The notes under the pieces are model-generated. The model ran no database searches, was not told where the DNA came from, and worked only from the letters and a program-made list of their open reading frames with translations. A stretch of DNA of 64,000 nt from Viscum album (taxonomy: Eukaryota > Streptophyta > Magnoliopsida > Santalales > Viscaceae). Below are positions 63,528-64,000 of this stretch, in pieces; the stretch's first letter is position 1, and each line of letters begins with the position of its first letter. The translations under genes were made by a program, and so were the position numbers. Location: NCBI GenBank assembly GCA_963277665.1, contig OY728160.1, forward strand, positions 47,104,605-47,168,604, in the 5' to 3' direction.

Positions 63528-64000
63528 TCATACAATTTCAACAGTTTTATCACTTCTTTTCCAGTCCTTTTTCCAGTTTCCTTTTTGATCATACTTTCCC
63601 TTGAAGTTAGGCTTTCTGAAAATGTTTTTCTTCTTGTAAAATTGTTTGAATATTCTAGCAAGTTGAGCCATCTCCTCATCACTGGCAGGTGATAATTGTT
63701 CAGTGGTAGATCTTTCTATAGGAGCTTCTAGTTTCCATTTGTCTTTATGATTTGAGAAGGTGGTATTGAATGCTACAAATTTCCTCTTTGGTTCATCCTC
63801 CTTCTCTTTGTTAACTTTCAGTTCTTCCTCATACATCATCAGTTTTCCAATGAGTTTTTTTACAGGTAGCTTGCTGATGTCACACGAATCTCTAATAGAG
63901 ATAGAGGTTCCCCTATATCTATCAGGTAGACATTTAAGGATTCTCATGATCAATTATTTGGAAGTGACTTCTCTTCCAAGAGAAATCATTGTGTTGACAA
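63528..64000 (-). pseudogene. Copia gag, N-terminal side, running off the window
   Basis: Minus strand. 63953-63528 is open for 141 codons and matches the copia gag (UBN2-type) family: IMRILKCLPDRYRGTSISI, SKLPVKKLIGKLMMYEEEL, then a Lys-rich linker before the zinc knuckle. A stop near 63956 separates it from LGREVTSK further upstream, which continues past 64000. Gag forms the particle that holds the RNA. Confidence 0.85.

Larger units (their letters stand above)
51391..64000 (-). mobile_element. Sirevirus-like Ty1/copia element, minus strand, continues beyond the window
   Basis: Read right to left: gag (with coiled-coil tail), protease, integrase, RT, RNase H, a short tandem array, a ~3 kb envelope-like region, duplicated polypurine tract, and 3' LTR (51391-53211). 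The order protease-integrase-RT-RNase H is that of copia. The long extra region between RNase H and the 3' LTR, and the coiled-coil gag tail, fit the Sirevirus (SIRE/Maximus) lineage. A solo gypsy LTR (60378-63030) interrupts it. The rest of gag, the PBS and the 5' LTR lie to the right of 64000. Catalytic motifs are broken, so it is not autonomous. Confidence 0.87.

Overview
The window looks like intergenic DNA from a large, AT-rich plant genome. I find no intact host gene, tRNA, rRNA or CRISPR array. Everything I can name is a retrotransposon of plant type: Ty3/gypsy chromoviruses with a chromodomain and an initiator-Met primer-binding site, and Ty1/copia elements of Sirevirus type. All are decayed by stop codons, frameshifts and lost catalytic residues. 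The species cannot be told from the sequence. LTR pairs differ at many positions by eye, so most insertions are old and poorly purged, as in giant plant genomes.

Layout. 1-5780: AT-rich, nothing recognised except a G-rich island near 4.5-4.8 kb. 5781-30274: a minus-strand Ty3/gypsy chromovirus with ~3.5 kb LTRs. Its right-hand (5') LTR was split by a second minus-strand chromovirus (15966 to about 26145) and by a copia fragment (about 27271 to 29495). About 32690-38645: the 3' LTR and truncated pol of a third minus-strand gypsy element, which stops abruptly inside reverse transcriptase. About 42830-48985: a diverged ~1 kb direct-repeat pair flanking about 4 kb with minus-strand coding fossils that I cannot assign. 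51391 to beyond 64000: a minus-strand Sirevirus-like copia element, with 3' LTR, duplicated polypurine tract, a ~3 kb envelope-like region, a short tandem array, RNase H, RT, integrase, protease and gag. It is interrupted between protease and gag by a 2.65 kb plus-strand solo gypsy LTR (60378-63030).

How it fits together. The nesting gives relative ages: the outer gypsy element is older than the inner one and than the copia fragment, and the 51 kb Sirevirus is older than the solo LTR. None of the elements looks autonomous. Each pol copy has at least one broken catalytic motif (protease DTG to DIG, RT FIDD to FIDE or FIYD, copia YVDD to YVDN, integrase Asp replaced by Tyr or Ser). The least routine signals are the envelope-like region with its repeat arrays, the repeated polypurine tracts in two separate copia elements, the 48-bp GAATTC minisatellite, the coding-like island inside the solo LTR, and the unassigned repeat-bounded block at 42.8-49.0 kb.
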